64,000 nucleotides of DNA from Symsagittifera roscoffensis (GCF_963678635.1 NC_087062.1:32523651-32587650); one strand, 5' to 3'. Counted from the stretch's first letter, positions 1 to 12,623 are shown. Program-made: numbers and translations. Notes: generated from the letters alone by a model not told the origin.

Positions 1-2169
1 GATTCAACCGGAATCCTCCGTGAATTTTTTTTTGAACATTCTTCGGGCCTTTAAATTGGTGGCTTGAAAAAATGCCCGTTCCTTTAGTGGTGTTTGTTGT
101 TGGGCTTAATTTCTGCTTGCAACTTGCCCTTCCGAGCGGTGGCATTTTTTTACTGGCCCTTTGACATATGTCCATCAAAAATGTTGTGTTCAAGGGTCCC
201 ATAGCATTCTCATGAGGCAGTTCATCGAGATCGACAAATATTAGCGTTATAGCGGAGCTAAACTGCTCATGCTCCGACAACAACCAATCCACGCTCAATA
301 TTCGACACAATCGAAACATTTTCGGGCCATTTCTGTTCATCATTCTCGTGGCCTTGACTGACACGTAAGCGTATTCTTTTTCAGCTTTTTGACATATCAG
401 CCATGTATCGTCCGCAAGCGCTGAGGTCCGGCCGGTTGAACAGAAGCTCACTGTTCGAAACAACCCATTCCAACGGGCAGTGTTAGTTGAAAAACTTCCT
501 TTAGCAATTGGAACGTCTGGGGTTGGGTTATCCAAGCTCGTGGGTGCCTGCGAGTTTGACAGATCCTGATTTCTTGGTCTTTTGAGCCTACTCTCCAATG
601 ATTGTCTTCGAGGTCAAGCTAGGAGTGACAGGAATGACATGTTCTCTAGATCCATACGTCTTAACTCCCTAGTTTATTCCTGACCAAGGTGCGAATCATC
701 TCATCCGACCGAGTCATCTTGCCGTTCATGAAGTCAGCCAACGGTGTACTCACATCTGAGTTCTGCGGGACAGTACAGAGCACTGCGAGTCTTAGTTTGT
801 GCTTCTCTTTCAATTCTTTCAGCCTACAGATTAGCAAAGGCTCCCACCTCGTCTCCTACGTGACAGGAGTCCTAGAGATGTCGTTGTTGCCTATCACTAT
901 TAATAGCGTATCCACTTGGTCTTCGTCTTGAAATTCCACCAGCTTGTTTAATTTGTCACAGAGGCTCCCGCAAAAAAATCAGCGGTGGTCTGACCACTCG
1001 CAAAGAGCTCAACCAGATCTCTCACCAAGCTATCACTTTCAATCACATGACGACTTCTGGAAGGAACTGTTTGATGAACGGTAGCGAGATTCCAGCTCAA
1101 GCCGTCCAGGCAGGCTCGGGGATGGTCCGCAGCCACCTGTACGAAGAACTTCCGGACTCCAAGATCGTTCCTAATGTCCACCACACGTGACTTCAAGGTC
1201 AATTCACGACGCGTTTACCAGTGGTGCAACAAAGGGGATCGACCGCTCTTCGCTGATCGTTGAATTTTCGGTGTGTTGAGAGGGAATGGTTCTACCCAGA
1301 CTCCGGTCCCTGATTCTAATAAGTTCGCGCCTTAATGCCTGGGCCACTGGGTCGCAGGCGAGGCTGACTGTGGAGGAACCACTGCTTCACTGGGTTCATG
1401 CAACTCGTGGACCTTTGTCTTGATTTTCTTCCTGGCCTTTTTTTGATTTTCGTCAATTTTTTTGCTATAGTTGGGGATCTGTCGAGCGTGAAGGGATATC
1501 TTCGGTCCTTGGGGAAGTTCCGTCATGGAACTGGGGCAAACTGGTAGGGGCGTATTTCCCCCATCTGTAATCGGCCTGTTCACCCAGGCTCTCCGTGAGT
1601 TTAAGCAATGTAATTTGGCGAGCAAAATAAGATTCAAAAATCTGTACAAAAGCCGGTTTTTTAGTGTTATCCGGGATAATTTCTAGTTCTCCTGTTTCTC
1701 CTGCCAATTTCAATTTCACTTGAACTCAGTATTGTCGTCACTGATATAATTGATGCCGGTTTGATCGACTTCCTGAATCACCAGGACTTTCTCCTTTGGA
1801 TTACCGATCTCCATGGAGCTATTCAATTTATCGCAATTTTGTCAATTATTGGGACTGTTCCATTTCAGGTTCGACTCCACCTCTGGTTTTGATTGATCTT
1901 CGATTCAATCTGTCTGACTATTGTCGACCATAGGGTTATCATGCGAGACCATTATCTCATCCAGACCAACTACTGAAGCCATTACGTCTCTTAGGGCGAT
2001 TTTGTCAACTACAAAGTCATCACCGTATCGGTTGTATTTCTTCGTCTCTCTTCCCTTTTTGCTCTGTCGTGTATACGTAGCCAAGGGAAAGTCAACTTTT
2101 TTTCTTTCGACTACTTCGGTTTGCTGCGGGTCATTCCAGTCCTCCTCAGCATACGGAAGGTTTCCATCA
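1..2169. other. Non-coding stretch beside a gypsy remnant
   Basis: This stretch is richer in G+C than the AT-rich sequence from 5.4 kb onward and holds only short, broken frames on both strands. It lies downstream, in element orientation, of the integrase remnant at 2170-3340. It is probably the decayed tail or 3' end of that minus-strand Ty3/gypsy element, but I recognise no domain in it and cannot find its LTR. Frames of 80-134 codons on both strands (for example 1465-1719 minus and 1921-2325 plus) resemble no family I know. Confidence 0.35.
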
Positions 2170-3340
2170 TCGACCTTTAATCGCTCAATTTACTCTAGAT
2201 CTAATGGAAGATTGAAATCCTTCACCACCTCAATCCCGTCGATTTTGTCGCATGTATACTTTCAAGCACCTCACCAGTGGGGCCCATATTCAAGTAGTCA
2301 TACTCATGCATGTCTGCTGGGATGAACTGTTGGGTCGTTTGATATTTTCATAATTAGCAGCTTATCCGAAGCTCAGTGGATAGAAGTGGTCACCTTGGTA
2401 GACCTCGGTTATCTGAAATGGGCCGCGCCCTTTCTTCAGCAATTTCTTGGTTCCTTGGAGCAAAATACTTCTTGGAAGACCTACGCTTAGTCTCCCACTG
2501 AGTATGCTTTAGCGTCAGCGGTCCTTTTATCTTCTGTCTGACCTGTGCCTGTTTTGTGTTACGCTGGTACAGATCATTCAGTTACTGCTGCCTTTTGAGT
2601 ACGTCACGTAGGTATGTTCGCGGCGCCGCCTTGCTCCCCCCATAGTCGAGATGAAAGAGCGTAAACGGAAGAGTTTTTCCATAATCTGTTAACATCAAGT
2701 GTGGGCTGGCTAATCCAACTGTTGGTTTGCGTCATGCTGTTATAAATTCCCATCACATGCGGTAAGTGTTTGTCGAGAGCATTCAACTCTCTGCATGGAA
2801 ATTCATGTGCAATTCTGCCTTTCAACCAGGCCATTCGTCTGCTGGTGGTAAATGTTTGAGTGGCCTGTGGCACTTGGGACCTTTTCATCAAATCATTTGT
2901 GAAGTCACCGACGAATTCCTTGCCATTGTCTGACTGGAACGTAATTCGACACACGTGTCTGACAATCCAGACATTTAACAAACAATTACAGGTTTCCTCT
3001 GCAGCTGTCATGCAGGATACTGCTTCTAGGTTTTAGCGAATTAATCGATCACTACCAGTAGGTGGCTACAAACGGTGGCCCTCATACAGATTTTCTGATG
3101 ATCTAATTACACCACTTCATTAAACACCGATGACTCTATCGACTTCAGAGGAAATCTCAGTTTCTTTGTGTCCTTCGCTTGTTGTCATAAAAAATACGCA
3201 GACGTTCACTTTTTGCAAGCATTCTTCAAGCTATTCGAAAAGTTTTTGTGTCAAGTTGTAAATTTTGTCCACGCCTTGATGACCCACCTGTTTCTTTGAG
3301 CCCTTTGCAGTTCCAATAGTCAGTATCTGGCCTTCTAATA
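2170..3340 (-). pseudogene. Ty3/gypsy integrase remnant
   Basis: This is a decayed integrase region of an LTR-retrotransposon pol, read right to left. A zinc-binding-like segment (GHQGVDKIYNLTQKLFE) lies near 3230-3290. A core start 'VVID' lies near 3045. An open stretch at 2604-3011 carries the second catalytic Asp in the context FQSDNGKEF. The expected catalytic Glu (family pattern NGLVERxNR) appears as WLKGRIAHE, so it is probably lost. Further on, after frameshifts, near 2360-2470, a GPF module (RGPFQITEVYQGD) marks the integrase C-terminus. Several stops and frame changes mean it is inactive. It belongs to a different family from the 22-46 kb element. Confidence 0.75.
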
Positions 3341-4970
3341 AGTTTTCATTACGTTCAATTGTCCGCTAGTAATTTATGGAGGATTGGCATTTTCCATCAC
3401 CATGACGCAACATATTTTCATCAAAGGCGTCGTTTTCTGTTCCAGGTGTTCAAGATTAGTACGGACGACTGCAGCATGTGGAAGTAATCTAGTTGGACTT
3501 TTCGACACTGCTATCAAATCAAGCTCATCTGCAGCATGATCAAATATGATAGCTCCATCATCGGACGTGTACCTGTCGTTATCAGGGTCTTGGTACATTA
3601 CTCTGTCCATCCCGCCTTCTTTCCACTCCACTAGTAAGGAATGAAATGCTATTTCTGTCACGTTTGAAAAGAAAGTCACCTCCCATATGTTCCCTCAGGC
3701 TTGGAGCTCGGAATGATCACTCCAGTTGTCGGAGTTGGCATAGCAGCACTCGGAACTTTTCTTCAAGTTCCTCGACCCCCCGGACATTGTTTCATGACAG
3801 GGTCTGAGTGTCCGAAACCTTGGACAATTCCACGTCCGGATCATCTTCTTGAGTCGACTCTCCGGACAAAATTTTGTCTCCGGACAAATACTCCGAGCAC
3901 GGCTCGTACTCCATCTTCGCATCAAAGAACTGGACCCTCCTTTCAATGCTAGTTTTGAGTTTGACACTATTTTTTTGAACATGTTGTTTGTTTGCCACTT
4001 GTTGATATTTTTTGTAGTATGTTTTTTTGTCTTCAACAGGACATCTTTCGGTGTTGAGTTCACTAATTGGTTCATTTTTGAGCAGCAATCCCGTTCGGCA
4101 TCCCCGGATCTTTACCAGTCGAATCTCCAAATGGACCCTCCTTTCAATGCTAATTTTCAGGATGACACTAAATTTTTGAACATGTTGTTTACTGGTCAGT
4201 GGTTGATAGCTTTTGAAGGATGTGTTCAACAGGACAATGTCTTTAGTATCGACCGTCAATCTGGTTCGGCATCCCGACCCCGGATCTTTACTAGTCGAAT
4301 CTCATCTTCTCCGTGACAGTTAGTTTTTGGACACCATCAGGCCCATCTTCGCATAGTTTAAGTCCATTCATGGTCCTGCTTTTCAACTTCTCTGTCCAGC
4401 AGATTGCAAATTTTTTGCATGAAATCCGTTGCCACGTTCACTGTTTTGTTCAGCATCGCTATGCATTCGATGTCCAGTCAGGTAAGATCTTGTTGTACCA
4501 GATTGGAGCGCAGTAACAAGTCGAATGAAAACGGGTCACCTTTCGCCAGAATTTTTAGCTCAGCAGTTTTCCCAACGGGAGGTTCAGCGTGTCCTGGTAT
4601 GGGATGCACTGATTTTTAAAGCCATCTGGCAAGTGGCAGTTTAATGTAAATTTCTTTTTTTCAGAAACAAACAGCAGTCCCTAAAGACCGCCCGATTAGC
4701 TTGTTGTTCTTCCAGTTGCTCATGAAACTCCACTGAGGCTGTCGGCTTTTTAGGGCGTTCGCGAGTCCGGTCCTCTATGATTTTGTGATAGCCATCGGAG
4801 CGTACTATCCAGCGACTGATATAATTATAACACATCGAATATGATTTCAGCCATGCAAGAGCTCGGTTAGAAACGCGTAGTTTAAAAGAAGACTCCCTAA
4901 AAAAGCTCTATACTTTTCAACAAGAGTGATCACAGCAATCATTTCTGCCCCTGATGCGCCGGATATCGTT
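3341..4970 (-). pseudogene. Decayed pol segment between RT and integrase
   Basis: This fills the place of RNase H and the linker between the RT fragment (right) and integrase (left) of the same minus-strand gypsy remnant. Open pieces at 3374-3679 (101 codons) and 3792-4259 (155 codons) have no RNase H motif that I can recognise. The second piece contains an internal tandem duplication (see the repeat at 3931-4308), so it may be an insertion or an unrelated low-complexity linker. The assignment rests mainly on position. Confidence 0.4.
3931..4308. repeat. Two-copy ~200-bp direct repeat
   Basis: Copy 1 (about 3931-4132) and copy 2 (about 4133-4308) both start with TGGACCCTCCTTTCAATGCT and share the 'TTTTTGAACATGTTGTTT' block. 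Both end near 'CGGATCTTTACxAGTCGAATCTC'. The middles are diverged. On the minus strand both encode a similar peptide ending in SIERRV. Confidence 0.8.
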
Positions 4971-5330
4971 TCATGCCTCAATGCTCCAGCTGAAAGTCTT
5001 GCCTTTATTCCACATTAGTTGCTGCATAGGGTACATTTTGTCTGCATACCATTTATGGGATCCGTTTAAGGAACCAACTGCCTCAGGGTCTGAACTGAAT
5101 CCGCGTTTGTCTACTAGGCGATAAGATACTTTATGGAATCCCTCAAGATTTCGCACTTGGACGTTTGCATTTCAGGCTGGCCTGTTTCATGCAGGTGGAG
5201 ATTTTGTCTAGCTTTCCTATATGATTTTCCAGTGTCGGCGTAGCGATCACAATGTCGTCAACGTAGCACAACATCAGATTGCCAAAAATCTCAGTTATGT
5301 TATTAAGTGCCTGAGTCATTAACCTCATAT
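4971..5330 (-). pseudogene. Ty3/gypsy reverse transcriptase fragment
   Basis: The frame at 5143-5328 contains YVDDIVIATPTLENHIGKL, the RT catalytic YxDD motif with the usual downstream helix. The overlapping frame at 4971-5156 continues with a segment like the RT connection (RLVDKRGFSSDPEAV). One frameshift separates them. Homology stops abruptly near 5330, where the sequence changes to a much more T-rich strand. The fragment therefore abuts a different element there and its upstream gag/protease part is missing. Confidence 0.75.
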
Positions 5331-8300
5331 TTTTTCCTCATGCATTGTTGTAGTTTCGAACTAGCATCTATCACTGATTTTAAAGGAGTGATTGTTTGTA
5401 CTTCAATATGCTTTCTAAGTTTAACTCGAGAGAGGAAAAATCTGATTTATCTGTTTCTTTTTCTAAAACTTGGTGAGATTTTTATTGGGCTCGGAACATT
5501 TCTGTTTTTGTTTGTGAAAGTAAAAACAAATCATTTAATTATTCGATTACATTTTTACTTAGAATTTATGGTCGAAAAGATTTTGATAATGAATGCCAAA
5601 AATCTATTATGTTCATATTGTTACATTTTATGTTGTGTTGTGACTAAATTGCTTAAGGTACTAAAAAGTTTTATTTTAGGATGTAAGAAGCGTATTTCAA
5701 TCCATGGATTAATTAATGATGTTTGATTATGCGTTTGAATTGATTATTCAATTTTTTGTTTCAATGTCTGGTTGTTGAAAATTTTTGCTTTGTGAGATTT
5801 CTAAGAGGAGTGGTATTGTCCAATTTCTTTCTTTTGGTGGAGAAGTCTAGGACGTGGTATTTTTATGTTTTATTTGTTATGTCGTGGTTTTGGACAATAA
5901 TTGTCGTATAATTGGTATCTTTTCATTGACTTTTGTCTAGTTAGGGATGACTTTTGTCAGGTTATTTAATCTGATAGTAACCAGAATGAACAGAGATTTT
6001 GTATTAATGTTCTAAACAAAACAAATTGAAAAATCATGTAATCTCTGTGTCACTTTAATTGGCAGTATTTTCAAAAAGTATGTGATTCACTTGGAGTTCT
6101 GAAGTTTTGTTGTTCTCAGTTCCTGGTGCGTTAAGGGTTGTTTTGATCGTAGCTTTCACTTTTATAAATTGGCGTTGAGGTTTCGGTGTGCTACTTCTGT
6201 AGCTCGGAGCCTGTGTGTTTGGATATTGTGAAATTCTTTGAAACGATTAGGAATTATTTCTAGATCAACTATTTCAATAACTGTTAATTCTACTTCCGTA
6301 ATTATCTGAACTTCCACGTGATCTATAATTATAATTTTTAACGTTGGAGTTTTTATTAGAATAAATTCTACTTTTGTTATTTGAGTAATTTTTATTTCAA
6401 ATAATTGAAAAAAAAAATTAAACGATTGTTTTAGTATTAATTATTGCGGTTGTTTGCATATGAATTAGTTTTCATATAATTGGAAAAATTGCTTATACAT
6501 GAGCATGATCTTGAATAGTTGTTTTGACTGTTGAAATTGGATCGTCTATATCATTTTTGTGAATTGTAATCTGAGTTTTTTTAATAAGGGGATCTTGCTC
6601 GAGGTTTAGTGTTGTATGTGAGTGTGCTCTGAGGTTATTATAGAAATTTCGAAGCTTTTTTCCGAAATTATTGTTTTTTTTGAAGTTTCTTATGCGGTAA
6701 ATTCTGGCTTTTTTTCCTGAATTGATCAAAAAAAAAATTGTTTGGCTGTTTATATCCCTGAATAATTTTTTTTGGTTTGTCTGCCTTGATCAATACTGTG
6801 CTGTATCGTTGGCAATATTTACATCATTTCTTGAAAGAAGTTTCTCTTTTTGTTTTCTTTTCTTATTTTTGAAGTATTTGGGTAATTTTTTTCTGCTCAT
6901 TCACTATCTGAGTCATGTATGTTTTTATTATTGAAGTAGATGTTCGAATAAAATGTCTGAAAATTCAAAATGTTTTATAGTGTAACGTTTTCTGTTTTTT
7001 TTTCAATTTTATTGTGAATTTTGCTCGTTCTAATTTTTTGTCTACGAGTTTGCGAAAATCGATATATGGTTCGCGAATTGATGATGGATGTGCTGCTTTT
7101 TTCTTTAATTCTGTTTTTCTTAGTTGCGCAGTTGAAATCATCTTTCAAACTTCTGTCATTTTTGTGTTTTTATAATCGTATGTAATTTGAGAAAATGTTT
7201 TTCCTACTAGTTTTCTGTGTTATCTGTTTGTATTCGATGTGGTGTTATTTTATTGTTTGAATGAGGTGCTGAGATTTCGACTGTGAATATGCCATATTGT
7301 GATGTTGTATTTCAGATATTTGGTAGATAGTGATCTATTATTTGTCTTTCATCTGTAACTTTGGTAAGTTTTTATCGGCATGTGCTTTTGCAATTTCGAA
7401 ACAAGTTTCAGAATAAAACTGTGTTAAATTTATGTTTGTCCTCGTGATGGATCACTAGTGGGATCAATGACAAATGGAAGGATCGAATCGCTAGTGAAGT
7501 TGTGGTGTTTGAATCAATTTGATGCGGTATAAAAAATAATGTGTAACTTCCAATATGTCTTATAGGATGGTTCCAGTCTTACAATTTTATTGGCTTTTCA
7601 ATGTATGTGTTTTTTATTCTTCTTTTTCTTGTTGAAAAAAAGACGCTGTTTTAGTTTCTGATCCAGCAAAAAAATCGTTGATCCTTAATTTGTCTATCTG
7701 TATTGCTTGAGTTGTGGTATAGTTGTTGCGTCGGATTCAGAAATTGCGTTTCGTTTTCTGGAAAAACGCGTTTTCATTATGGGTTATTATACGTTTTTAT
7801 TTTGAGATTTTTGTCTTTTTTTGCTTTTTTGATCTGATATGTCCTCTTTTGTGTTCATTTGGTGTTATAACAAAGCCTTATCTAAAATCTTGATCAAGAA
7901 AATATTTACGACTATGGTTTTTTGTTTCATATCTTGACATAAGTGTTGAAATGATTAATGCAAAATCCACATGTTAGTTTGTAGTTTTTAAACTGTTAGG
8001 TCTTACTCCTTTTGTGAGGTTATCTCAATCCTTGGGTCGTTTTGTTTTGTCGTGGCAAAATGGGTGGAGGAGAGAGTGTATCAATTCGAAAGAATGATTT
8101 ATTACTGTTCTCAAACGAATCTGTCGGTCTAATAAAGTTATACTTGATTAAATGGGTATCGATATGAGATGTTCGGAGAATAGTAAATCAGTCTACAAGG
8201 TTCAGGTATAATAGAACACAAGTAGATCGTTAGATACTATTTTAGTGCCTACTAGTTCTAAGATTTGTTCTAGACCTGGGTCATTTTCGAATGATGATCT

Positions 8301-8931
8301 CGTTTTGAACGATCCCCTTTTGATGATTACTTTTTGAAAATAAGCTAGTTGTTGAAAAATTCAGTTGTTTTAGATAAAAGTGAACTAAAGCAGAGATGAT
8401 TCTTGAGAAGCAAGAATTCATCAATAGTAGAAAAATATAATCATTAAAACCTTTTTCTGAGTAACTTTATGTAATTTTGAAATTTTTAGGGAAATTAGAA
8501 AATAAAACTAAATATTTAGAAAATATACTGCAGATTTAGAGTTTTGAGGCAGATGTAGGTTTTGTTTTTCAACAAGTTGTTTAGGTATGGTCATTTAGGA
8601 ATAAACGGCTTATTAAATCAATTTTACGGCTCTATTTATGACGGCATATATAATATGATGAATAACTTTTGCACAAGCAGTTTTAATGATTTATTAAATC
8701 GTCATCGTCAGCTTCTTCTCACTTTGGGATGCAGGTATTTGGTTTTCGTAGTTTTTAAACTGGTTTTGTCTTTGCTATTGGCTCGGCTTGATTCGATTCA
8801 TTGAGACGCGGTAATATGCTAATTCTAATTTCGGTTTGTCTTGGTTTTGTTTTTGCATTTTGTTCGATCTATGTTTTTTTTCTAATCTAATTAAGTAGAG
8901 GTCTGCTCCAGACTCGTTTAGTTGCACCAGA
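5331..8931 (-). pseudogene. Decayed 5' half (leader and gag) of an LTR element
   Basis: No intact gene is present, but parts align by eye with the element at 22-46 kb. 8040-8930 matches the leader at about 45010-45865 (both contain 'ACAAGGTTCAGGTATAAT' and 'AGAACACAAGTAG'). 7030-7120 matches gag at about 42160-42240. 6785-6840 matches the CCHC zinc-knuckle region at about 41905-41970, now without a full set of ligands. The plus strand is strongly T-rich, as in the large element. The LTR to zinc-knuckle distance is about 2.1 kb here against about 3.9 kb in the large element. A 78-codon frame at 6493-6729 (minus) may be a piece of gag. I cannot assign 5331-6480. Confidence 0.6.
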
Positions 8932-9306
8932 TGAGCTTAGGTCCGGATCGGCCTTCTCATAGAGTAATTTTTGAATACGATACACCGTATGTTTGTCACG
9001 CTAACTTACTTTCGGCAGGAAAGATTCGTACAATTTCTTAGTCTAATAACGATCCCACTCTTTTTCTTGTATTTCCTAGTCCTAAAAAGTCTAGTATATA
9101 CTGGTATTTCTGCAAACTTAGAGGACAAGAAGCGTAACTTCTTTCTAATTTAATTGATTTCATCTTTAGCTGAACTGTAAATAGTTTCAGCCTTACGATT
9201 AATGTAAGTTTTAGTAATGAATCATGATAGGTTAGTTCTTAATATTTTAGTGATTGTTATCAAGAAAAGTATTTGTTTATAAAAACCTTGTTTTGAACTG
9301 ATTCCA
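8932..9306 (-). mobile_element. Old 5' LTR, same family as the 23.8 kb element
   Basis: The sequence runs from TGAG to TCCA and aligns along its length with the LTRs at 22446, 45866 and 10758. Shared blocks include 'CATAGAGTAATTT', 'TACACCGT.TGTTTGTCACGCTA', 'TTAGTCTAATA' and 'TCTAGTATATACTGGT'. Just left is 'TTGCACCA' plus two bases, the expected place and form of a tRNA primer-binding site for a minus-strand element. It is more diverged than the other copies, and its hairpin is largely lost. The matching 3' LTR is not in the window. Confidence 0.75.
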
Positions 9307-10757
9307 AAAGGGGTTTTCATAGCTTCTCAAATCATGTATCAACAATTGAAACTAAATAAACTGCTCAAAATTAGTCAGAAAAAACAATGGGTATCTCATG
9401 AGTCAGTTTTCAGTCCCTTTCCTAATTTTCATTAAAAATATGATCCGTCTAATAAAATCTTAATGCCGATCACTCCAAAATTTTGGGACCATCATTGAAA
9501 CTACTACCCGTACCCAACGAAGGCTGTTTTTTTCTAGATAGAAATGTTATATAGTTTACCTAGCCAAACTTTATCCTGCTTTCTGTACTGAAAAGATCTA
9601 CTTCTTTCTTAGTTTAGAAAGAAAAATTTTTGAGAAGAAATAACCAGAAAATATTTCATTGCTGAACAGCAACGAGATAAATCTGCTTCGAGTGTACCCA
9701 ATGACCGGAGCAATACAATGCAAGTTAATACTTGTTATATCAAGTGTTCCTTTGCATTAGATTGCTTAAACTATCCTACAGCATCAGGCCGGGTGGCCTA
9801 GTGGGCAAATCGAGAGTTCGAGCCCCAGCAAAAGGTCTTTTTAAAGATTTAGTCAATTTTTGATCAAAAATAAGACGAGAAATAAACAATTTTAAGAAAC
9901 CCCCTGCTTTATCTAAGCGTTTCACAAAATTTCTGACCAGAAATTTTGATTAAATACTAAGCTTTACGTGACAAGGATGAAGAATTTTCGGGTAGGGTTT
10001 AAAAGACAATTGCATTTTTTTAGAATCTGTGAAATGATACAAATTCACATCAATCAAAACAAACACGAATAGCGATCACCATTGGCTTGAAAAATTTTCA
10101 TATATTCACTTTGAAAGAAATCTGAATCTATATTAAAAGCACAGTAAGATCTCAAAATTCGGGAGTACCCTAACTCAAAATTTTGCCTTCTATAGATACT
10201 TTGAAAGAACGAAAAAAAACGGATCAGCTCATTTTGACTTTCTATTAAACAAGTAATTTTTCTTCTTCTCTGACCACAGTTAAATTTACAAGCAGTTTTT
10301 TTGATCAGTGGGTCTATACGAAATATTAAAAAACTAATATAATATCATCCTGCTAATAACAAAATTAAAAACCAAGGATAGCCGGTTACTGTGTAAGAAG
10401 CACAGAAATAGACTATTGTAAGCCTGCTTGCTTTAAAACATACATACAACCTGTTTTTCTTGATACTGGGACTTTTTTGAAATTTTTAATATCATTTGAA
10501 TCCTAGCCCATTCCCATAAGTTTCCGTGGAAAATAAAAATCAAAAAATTTTTTAAAAATTTAAAAAAACTAAAACACCGGAATACAATTTTTCACCCATT
10601 TTTCGAATCGTCGGAACAAAAAAACAAGTTATAATAAAGCAAATGATAAACCAATCACTCGGAAAAAAAATTTACAAGTTTAGCACAAAATAACAAAAAA
10701 CTACTCTATGTACAAATAAATAAGCCATAATTTTCCATTTCATTTCAACATGATTAT
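9307..10757. other. Intergenic AT-rich stretch
   Basis: Only short frames are present, and no coding signal was seen on either strand. It contains the truncated tRNA-like sequence at 9787-9832. Confidence 0.5.
9787..9832 (+). pseudogene. Truncated tRNA-like sequence (A and B boxes)
   Basis: GCCGGGTGGCCTAGTGGG contains a good pol III A box (TGGCCTAGTGG). About 10 bases later GAGTTCGAGCCCC resembles a B box. A complete tRNA has about 30-40 bases between the boxes, so the anticodon arm is missing. The T stem pairs poorly. It is best read as a tRNA pseudogene or the head of a tRNA-derived SINE. Confidence 0.35.
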
Positions 10758-11134
10758 TGAGTTATCGCCTATTTGGTTATACTCATAGAAAAATTTCAGA
10801 TAAGGTACACCATCTGCTCGTCACGCTATCTTTTTTCGGCCGGATAGATTCGTGCAATTTCTTAGTCTAATACCTAGCTTAATCTTACTCTTATAGCTCC
10901 AATCTCAAAAGATCTAGTGTATACTGGTTTATGCGAGTTAGTTTCCAGAAGGAGAACAACTGTATTCTAAGTTTAATTCAAATTGCTCTGGTGCTGAAAC
11001 TACAAGTAGTTTCAGCACTTACAAATAAGTGTAAATATTAGAGATGAAATATGATTGGTTAGTTAGGAATCTTTTATAGAATTAGATAATTAGATTTATG
11101 ACCAATTATAAGTTCTAATTTAGAACTGGTTCCA
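10758..11134 (-). mobile_element. Solo LTR with 4-bp TSD
   Basis: This is a full-length (377 bp) copy of the LTR found at 22446 and 45866, starting TGAGTTAT and ending GGTTCCA. It is flanked directly by TTAT on both sides (10754-10757 and 11135-11138), a 4-bp target-site duplication. No internal element sequence adjoins it, so it is a solo LTR left by LTR-LTR recombination. It keeps the best copy of the LTR hairpin: 13-bp perfect arms at 10991-11003 and 11006-11018 around an AA loop. A minus-strand TATA-like CTATAAAAG lies near 11077. Its right end is included in the palindrome that follows. Confidence 0.85.
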
Positions 11135-12623
11135 TTATCAGAAAAAAAAACTGTAAAAGAACCTAAGCAAGTTTTGGACAGTTTAGTGCAGAAATTGAGG
11201 GACAAATTGATTGTGACAACTTAAGTAAACTGTTTTGGGAATAACACACTCAAAAATTTAAAAGTAAAATTTAAAAGACAAATAAGTTATTAGCAATTAG
11301 CAAACTATAATTCAGAAAATTGCCTCAAAATAAAAAAAAAATCCAAACTTATACTTTTCGAAGTATATAAGGTAACCTATTAGTTATATATAAAATCAAT
11401 TATTTACAAGGTACCATCGGGAGGGGGGAATAGTAAACAAGATCCTGAAAACTTTAGAACCTTTTGCGAATAATATACGGCACTTTGTTTGGTAGATCAT
11501 TCAAAATGACCCCGTTATACTAAACCATTTTTCTTTAAGACGAGAGAAAAGACACGCGACGTTTGTCAATTTCAGTACACGTTTCATGTTACTGATAATG
11601 AGTTCTAGATGCTGGCAATTTTATAGTTCAACTCAAGCCCTGACTTAATGTCCATTTGACTGTGTGTCGACTAGCATAAAACTCGACTAGCATGAAAAAT
11701 TTTAAAAAGAAAATCGTATCTATATCGACTAGCTTAAAAATTGAAACACATAAATTAAATCGCGTCAAGACAATTCGGTCAAAGACAATTCAGCCAATTT
11801 GAAATTCAGACAATTCAGCCAAAATTATACAGAGAATTCATTGTCTCAGGCTGAATTGTCTGTATGTTTTTGGCTGAATTGTCTGAACTTCAAATTGGTT
11901 GAATTGTCTTTGACCGAATTGTCTGCACGCGATTTAATTTATGTGTTTCGGTTTTTAAGCTAGTCGATATAGATACATTTTTCATTTTAAAATTTTTCAT
12001 GCTAGTCGAGCTTTATGCTAGTCGACACACAGTCAAATGGACATTAAGTCAGGGCTTGAGTTGAACTATAAAATTGCCAGCATCTAGAACTCATTATCAG
12101 TAACATGAAACGTGTACTGAAATTTACAAACGTCGCGTGTCTTTTCTCCCGTCTTAAAGGAAAATGGTTTAGTATAACCGGGTCATTTTGAATGGTCTAC
12201 CAAACAAAGTGCCGTATCTTATTCGCCAAAGGTTCTAAAGTTTTCAGGATCTTGTTTACTATTCCCCCCTCCCGATTGTACCTTGTAAAGAATTGATTTT
12301 ATATATAACTAATAGGTTACCTTATATACTTCGAAAAAAATAAGTTTGGATTTTTTTTTATTTTGAGGCAATTTTTTGAATTATAGTTTGCTAATTGTTA
12401 ATAACTTATTTGTCATTTAAATTTTACTTTTAAATTTTTGAGTGTGTTATTCCCAAAACAGTTTACTTAAGTTGACCCTCAATTTCTGCACTAAACTGTC
12501 CAAAATTTGCTTTGGTTCATTTACAGTTTTTTCTGATAATGGAACCAGTTCTAAATTAGAATTTATAATTGGTCAAAAATCTAATTATCTAATTCTATAA
12601 AAGATTCCTAACTAACCAATCAT
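11051..12623. repeat. Large inverted repeat (palindrome), ~760-bp arms
   Basis: The left arm, about 11051-11820, and the right arm, about 11872-12623, are reverse complements with few differences, around a 51-nt spacer. The largest indel seen is roughly 15 bp near 11200/12475. The left arm begins inside the solo LTR and includes its end and its TTAT TSD. The right arm carries the same LTR end inverted (TGGAACCAGTTCTAAATTAG near 12540) with the TSD. The inverted duplication therefore formed after the LTR inserted. The inner part repeats GACAATTCAGCC-like motifs. No coding frame was seen. Confidence 0.9.
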
